The notes under the pieces: generated by a model
The model's input: the letters and a program-made list of their open reading frames with translations, nothing else
What the model was told of the DNA's origin: nothing
The model's database searches: none
Assembly: GCA_017631215.1 (NCBI GenBank)
Contig: JAGBTR010000323.1
Span: forward strand, 1-8,348
Length of the DNA stretch: 8,348 nucleotides
Reading direction: 5' to 3'
DNA from: Clostridia bacterium
GTDB taxonomy: Bacteria > Bacillota > Clostridia > Oscillospirales > CAG-272
In this document: one piece after another, positions 5,801 through 8,348 of the stretch
Numbering within the stretch: the stretch's first letter is position 1
How the letters are laid out: each line of letters begins with the position of its first letter
Translations under genes and position numbers: made by a program

Positions 5801-8348
5801 GACATAGTTGATATTATAAAGATCAAAGGTGGATTTTGCCGACATTTTGGAAAGCGGCATCTCGATGTAGTTCCAGCCGTCCTTCAGACCGCCTGCGAAC
5901 AGCGTCTTATACTCAAGCTCTGCGCCATCGGCGTCGCCATCGCTGGTCAACTCAAAGTTGGGCATCTCGACAATGTCGGTCGGCACAAGGCTTGCATCCG
6001 GTACGTACATCCAGAAGGAGAATACCAGCGTATCAAGCGTGTCTGCGGTCGAAATGGAAGGAGGATTCATACCCTTACCCATGGAAACGTCAAAGCCGGC
6101 CTTCCAAGCTTCCTTGGTCTCGCCGCCCGTCGTTACGGTAGTTCTTCCATTTGCCGCAGGTGTGACCTTCATATAGACGGTACCGTCAGCGGGCTGCAGG
6201 GCATTTGTGCCGTCGTTCGTCCAGACGTTACCGAAGGTACGGACAGCCTTGTCCCAGTTGCCGTTCTCTACACCGAAGTTGACCAGCTCCCACGTCTCGT
6301 GACCGTCAATGATCTGATGGTCGGGCTCGTCGTGAGCAGCGATGAAGAACTCGGTGAAGTAGAGGTCAACCTCCTCGGTGGCAGCACCCGTCGTCCACAG
6401 ACGCGTGTACTTCATGGGCTTATCCAGCGTGAAGGGTGTCTTACCGGCTGCAGCCTCCGTATAATCCGGTTTTCCCAGGGGAAGAACGATCTTATTCCAG
6501 CCCACCTGCAGATTGCTGAAGGCGGGATTGGTCTGATACCAGCAAAGCTCATAGTCATCGCCGCCGGTGTTACTCAACTCAAGATACCACTTCGTGCCAT
6601 CCAGCTTACCCGTCGAGGTGTACAGCCAGAAGACCAGATCCAGGTCAGCCGTCGTGTAATCGCCCTTGGGAAGGATGAATTCCTTCATCCATGCGCCGTT
6701 AAGACCGACACGACCGCCGACAGGCACCGTACCGCCCTTCCAGGACAGACCGTAAGGCATATCGTACTGGACTGCTTCCACGGCAGAAATGGTGCCGCTC
6801 TTGGCCGTCATCTGATAGCTGCCTGCATCGGTACGAGGAGCGCCAGGTGCGCCCAGCGACCAGTATTCAAGGTCGAAAGCATCATCAACCGTGGGCAATG
6901 CCACGATGGACATTTCGGAGGCGTAGATGGTCACGTCCTTGGGCATGGTACCCGAGCTGATCCAACGAACGTAGTTGATGTTCTGCAGATTCAACTGACC
7001 GCTACGACCCGAGGGCGTGTTCAGCGGCAGAATGATGAGGTTCCAGCCGGGCTTAACGTTGGCAAAACCCGCGTGGGTATTCGAGAACATGGTCTCTTCC
7101 TTGTCCGAGGTACCCGAAGAGGTCAGCTCAAGCTGGAAGTAGCCTGCGGTGCCGGTGTTGACATCAGGATACTTACCTTCGCAACCGAGGCTGCCCGTCG
7201 AGGTGTAGAACCAGAAGACGAGTGCCAGATCCTTCTCGGTATAGCCTGCGGGAACGGAAACCGTGTTCATCTTCTTGCCAAAGAAGCCTACGCTACCGCC
7301 GCCCAGATTGGAGACGGCCATAATGGGATTGCCCTCTTCATCGGTCTCGCCGGTGGCATATTCATACTCATAGCCACCCATAACCGTACCGCCGATGTAC
7401 TTGGTACCTGCGGGAATACCGTAGGTTGCCTCATCCTCTGCGGTGGCTGTACCCGTGGTGGGGTTCTTGCTATCATAGTATTTGCCGTCAACCGTTGCCG
7501 TCTTCGTTGCGGTACCGTCCGTCGTACGCATCGCGCCCGGCAGACCCAGCGACCAAGAGGTCACCTTATCCTCGGTTGCGTTCTCTTCCTCGGTCAAGGC
7601 AATGATCTTGAACGAGGTAAAGCGAAGCTCGTAGTCGCACGTAGCGAGGTAGTTCGCGCCCGTGTTACCATGAATTCGAGAAAAGTTGATGCTCGAAAGA
7701 TCAATGTCTCCGCCGGCAACCGAAGCACTCGAGAAGGGCAGAACGATCTGATTCCAGCCTTCCTTCAAGTTGTTAAATGCGGCATTGTCCGTACCCCAGC
7801 AAAGCTCGTTGACATCACACTTACCCGAGCTGGTCAGCTCAATGTAAGAATACAGATTGAAAGGAGTGCCCGAAACCGAGGGCTTCCAGTATACCCAGAA
7901 GGTCAGCGCGAGGTCAGCCTTGGTGTACTTAGCCGGAATTTTTACGGCAGAGAATTTGTAATCGCCCGTACCGAAATAGCCGTCATTGGCCTCCGTATCC
8001 TTCGGAATAATGTAGGATTTGTAGGCGGTATCAACAGCAAGACCATCAACCGCCTCGCTTTCCGTGACAGCACCGGTGGTGGTAGTGATATAACTGTAAC
8101 GACCGTTGGCCGGCAGACCAATCTCCCACATACCGTCGTACGCGACGATATCTGCATCCATCTTGATGCTTGCCTCGAAGGACGAGGGAGGCGTGGTCAG
8201 TGCGCTACCCATCTGAAGATAGGTATCGCTCTCGCCAAAGAGCGAGCCAACCTTGCTAAGATCGACACCGGTCACATCAACAATGGAAATCTCGTGGATC
8301 ACCATGCTGGTAGCAACAGGGGCGTTCAGCGAGTAGAAGCGGAAATAG
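2816..8348 (-). CDS. Very large exported modular protein with lectin-like modules and a metallophosphoesterase domain (N-terminus beyond right edge)
   Basis: The frame is open from the right edge to TAA 2818-2816: at least 1843 residues, N-terminus missing. Residues here are numbered from the internal Met at 8305. Domains in order: four beta-sandwich modules (about 60-237, 251-470, 482-658, 672-862) after the tail of another; a LamG/concanavalin A-like domain (about 868-1060); a calcineurin-like metallophosphoesterase domain (about 1072-1385); a degenerate BspA-type LRR stretch (about 1416-1527); and a duplicated C-terminal module (about 1530-1829). Binding modules and near-absence of Cys suggest an extracellular protein, although its signal peptide would lie outside the window. 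There is no LPXTG motif, C-terminal membrane segment or SLH domain, so attachment, if any, must come from the missing N-terminus or the C-terminal modules. The likely role is hydrolysis of a phosphoester on a surface or dietary polymer; the substrate is unknown. Met 8305 is not the start: it has no ribosome binding site and lies inside a module. Confidence 0.93.
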   Translation of the reverse strand, partial: YFRFYSLNAPVATSMVIHEISIVDVTGVDLSKVGSLFGESDTYLQMGSALTTPPSSFEASIKMDADIVAYDGMWEIGLPANGRYSYITTTTGAVTESEAVDGLAVDTAYKSYIIPKDTEANDGYFGTGDYKFSAVKIPAKYTKADLALTFWVYWKPSVSGTPFNLYSYIELTSSGKCDVNELCWGTDNAAFNNLKEGWNQIVLPFSSASVAGGDIDLSSINFSRIHGNTGANYLATCDYELRFTSFKIIALTEEENATEDKVTSWSLGLPGAMRTTDGTATKTATVDGKYYDSKNPTTGTATAEDEATYGIPAGTKYIGGTVMGGYEYEYATGETDEEGNPIMAVSNLGGGSVGFFGKKMNTVSVPAGYTEKDLALVFWFYTSTGSLGCEGKYPDVNTGTAGYFQLELTSSGTSDKEETMFSNTHAGFANVKPGWNLIILPLNTPSGRSGQLNLQNINYVRWISSGTMPKDVTIYASEMSIVALPTVDDAFDLEYWSLGAPGAPRTDAGSYQMTAKSGTISAVEAVQYDMPYGLSWKGGTVPVGGRVGLNGAWMKEFILPKGDYTTADLDLVFWLYTSTGKLDGTKWYLELSNTGGDDYELCWYQTNPAFSNLQVGWNKIVLPLGKPDYTEAAAGKTPFTLDKPMKYTRLWTTGAATEEVDLYFTEFFIAAHDEPDHQIIDGHETWELVNFGVENGNWDKAVRTFGNVWTNDGTNALQPADGTVYMKVTPAANGRTTVTTGGETKEAWKAGFDVSMGKGMNPPSISTADTLDTLVFSFWMYVPDASLVPTDIVEMPNFELTSDGDADGAELEYKTLFAGGLKDGWNYIEMPLSKMSAKSTFDLYNINYVRWSNMRILTDDNPEDEYVYFADFRLTSTISNGALVDAAEIDLSETYTILSTADSTDENPITLFVNYNGNPGFIWGNKAFVAKNYCAVTGEWVDLALTYDAEGNQFVMYANGEIIAYVDATGASAITPTVGFAVGADVDGSNLLTGMIADVRIWSDVRTQQEIKDHRIADKEAFGAAENGLGATTEGLIGAWTLVGGIDYVLENKPDLSASDIDLVFRGSRIEDWDLDYQIPEEIGEDYYSIVFIPDTQNLVTGLYTDELLAIGDWISSNIETENIIHVIGAGDTTWNDTVYEYQRAMLAWNMFSDKVSWSNMIGNHDYPWKSNTQTIRDTTNYRTFFGEEYIHSTMGAQNFVDYFKDPYGLSTTENAYYRFNVNGTPWMILQLEYHPRVHVINWANEIAQMYPDDNIILTTHGYIGNDNAAYSGHWMTYTKEDATHGGYIGELMGTEWHFSGNSILNDGQSDKTTEQPVWTHLIYNNPNIKMLLCGHASTTDGHVLARWDANVAGETIPQIMINGQDVDETYFKDHGMGMIGILRFSADGSKMDIQYYSPYHDASYHPSNQSMRSHTLSLNQKAAAVVGTEGLVYEDNGDGYTVVGYEGTSADVIVPATYEGKPVNKFAPEHSAVFDENGAIVLPEDNVDGTESATLTLNSITFLDKKIVIAKDSISSSTVIYGYGASTAEAYATANGNRFVMKGKIVSADVELGSDITVNYYAYMTEDQAATATMTFLQAGLLTTVQGEATQTPGKYVFKLTNTTPQMMGDTIRATLAYGDEVVDVVDNYSIRQYCLNMLKYADETLASAAPAKATALKQLVADLLEYGAKAQLYQDYKQDVLVNRDLTVKASANRELTEADQKKLTGSISNGSAFTSATFTLGNVATEYVEFAALADDVAAGRVTVTVDGKPVAFTATTEKPSKATQAGMTIYSIEVGAIYACDFEKPSVIALTVNGETQTLEYSFVNYLYSMRNASNTELVDLVHSIRNYGLSAIAYRDAK
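2819..3718 (-). repeat. Duplicated C-terminal beta-plus-helix module of the large protein
   Basis: Two units follow each other, each a run of beta strands then an amphipathic helical tail. Unit 1 (residues about 1530-1664) ends with YSIRQYCLNMLKYADE (1616-1631) and LKQLVADLLEYGAKAQLYQD (1644-1663). Unit 2 (about 1671-1829) ends with YSFVNYLYSMRNAS (1791-1804) and ELVDLVHSIRNYGLSAIAYR (1807-1826). Shared landmarks are Y-S-[IF]-x-x-Y, an M about five residues on, L-V-x-x-[LI], and Y-G-x-x-A-x-x-Y. I have a general memory of similar tails on many large secreted proteins of gut Clostridia, but I know no family name or function. Surface attachment or binding to another secreted component is a guess. 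Confidence 0.65.
3722..4060 (-). other. Degenerate BspA-type leucine-rich-repeat stretch of the large protein
   Basis: Residues about 1416-1527. The opening, YTVVGYEGTSADVIVPATYE (1427-1446) then GKPVNKFAPEHSAVF, matches the cap of LRR_5 (BspA-type) domains with the pattern V-x-G-Y-x-G...V-x-[IV]-P-A-x-Y-x-G-x-P-V. The closing stretch STVIYGYGASTAEAYATANG (1504-1523) then NRFV matches the usual end of such domains (IYGYxGSTAEAYAxxNG). Between them only one or two repeat-like units remain (SITFLDKKIVI), so this is a much shortened version, possibly just a spacer between catalytic and C-terminal parts. Confidence 0.55.
4151..5092 (-). other. Calcineurin-like metallophosphoesterase domain of the large protein
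   Basis: Residues about 1072-1385 hold the catalytic blocks in order: FIPDTQ (1078-1083; the D-x-[HQ] block in its DTQ form), GAGDTTWND (1115-1123; G-D-x-x block), MIGNHDYPW (1147-1155; GNH[DE]), TTHGYI (1245-1250; metal-binding His1247) and LLCGHASTTDG (1318-1328; GHxH block with Ser1324 in place of the second His). The end, with MINGQDVDE, GMGMIGILRFSADG and DIQYYSPY, fits the DTQ-type family, in which a similar strand follows the GH block. Family members are two-metal phosphodiesterases or phosphomonoesterases. The ligands seen (Asp1081, Asp1118, Asn1150, His1247, His1322) and the acid His1151 suggest an active enzyme, with one altered site. Confidence 0.88.
5126..5704 (-). other. LamG / concanavalin A-like lectin domain of the large protein
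   Basis: Residues about 868-1060 show the usual order for a Laminin_G_3-type domain: GEWVDLALTYDAEGNQFVMY (924-943) with the following ANGEIIA, matching the G-x-W-x-x-V-A-x-T-Y-D ... Y-V-D-G hallmark; then LLTGMIADVRIWSDVRTQQE (977-996), matching the G-x-[IL]-D-x-V-R-I-[WY]-x-x-[AV]-R-[TS] hallmark; then GLIGAWTL (1021-1028) and a closing strand near residue 1050. Such domains usually bind glycans or other surface polymers. Its place directly before the phosphoesterase suggests it positions the enzyme on its substrate. Confidence 0.8.
5720..8348 (-). repeat. Array of at least five beta-sandwich modules within the large protein
   Basis: Complete copies lie at about 7595-8128, 6896-7555, 6332-6862 and 5720-6292, and the tail of a further copy reaches the right edge. 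Each has the same signatures: an opening W-x-L-G or similar, D-L-x-L-x-F-W-x-Y (residues 131, 359, 554 and, looser, 758), E-L-[TS]-S/N-x-G (156, 393, 576, 785), G-W-N-x-I-x-[LM]-P (183, 420, 602, 810), [IK]-[NY]-[FYT]-x-R-[IWL] (206, 443, 632, 832) and a closing strand such as FTSFKIIAL, SEMSIVAL, FTEFFIAAH and FADFRLTS. Copies two and three also share WSLGxPGAxRT. The strand pattern fits jelly-roll carbohydrate-binding modules of gut Clostridia, but I cannot assign a named family. They differ much in sequence, so the duplications look old rather than recent. Confidence 0.8.

Noticed and set aside
2816..8348. Mobile element, phage or defence-system origin for the large gene
   Set aside because: No transposase, integrase, terminal repeats or phage-type genes are present, and all domains fit an exported polymer-binding enzyme.

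Overview
The window looks like a piece of chromosome from an uncultivated, probably gut-associated member of the Clostridia (Bacillota). This is inferred from strong Shine-Dalgarno sites (AGGAGG, AAAGGAG), moderately GC-rich genes with AT-rich spacers, U-tailed hairpin terminators, and a very large secreted-type modular protein of a style common in gut Firmicutes. No rRNA or other decisive marker is present, so the taxonomy is a judgement only. Every gene I can support lies on the minus strand, so the order of transcription is from right to left.

Layout, in transcription order. (1) 8348-2816: one open frame of at least 1843 codons that is still open at the right edge. It encodes an extracellular-type multidomain protein: at least four complete and one cut copy of a beta-sandwich (jelly-roll-like) module, a LamG/concanavalin A-like lectin domain, a calcineurin-like metallophosphoesterase domain, a degenerate BspA-type leucine-rich-repeat stretch, and a duplicated beta-plus-helix C-terminal module. 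A 12-bp stem terminator (2767-2794) follows. (2) 2815-2614: AT-rich spacer with that terminator and a probable purC promoter. (3) 2613-1915: purC, SAICAR synthetase of purine synthesis. (4) 1914-1791: spacer with a long hairpin that contains a perfect Shine-Dalgarno sequence and a possible 13-codon leader ORF. (5) 1790-408: mgtE, a magnesium transporter/channel, closed by a strong terminator at 377-404. (6) 283-1: the first 94 codons of a secreted protein or lipoprotein that runs off the left edge.

Functional links are modest. purC and mgtE may be co-transcribed, because the hairpin between them lacks a good U-tract. The large protein and the left-edge protein are both exported-type proteins with their own expression units, and nothing ties them to the two housekeeping genes. 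The most unusual content is the large protein: a phosphoesterase catalytic domain between a long binding-module array and a duplicated C-terminal module of no family I can name. I see no tRNA, rRNA, CRISPR array, insertion sequence, attachment site or replication origin.
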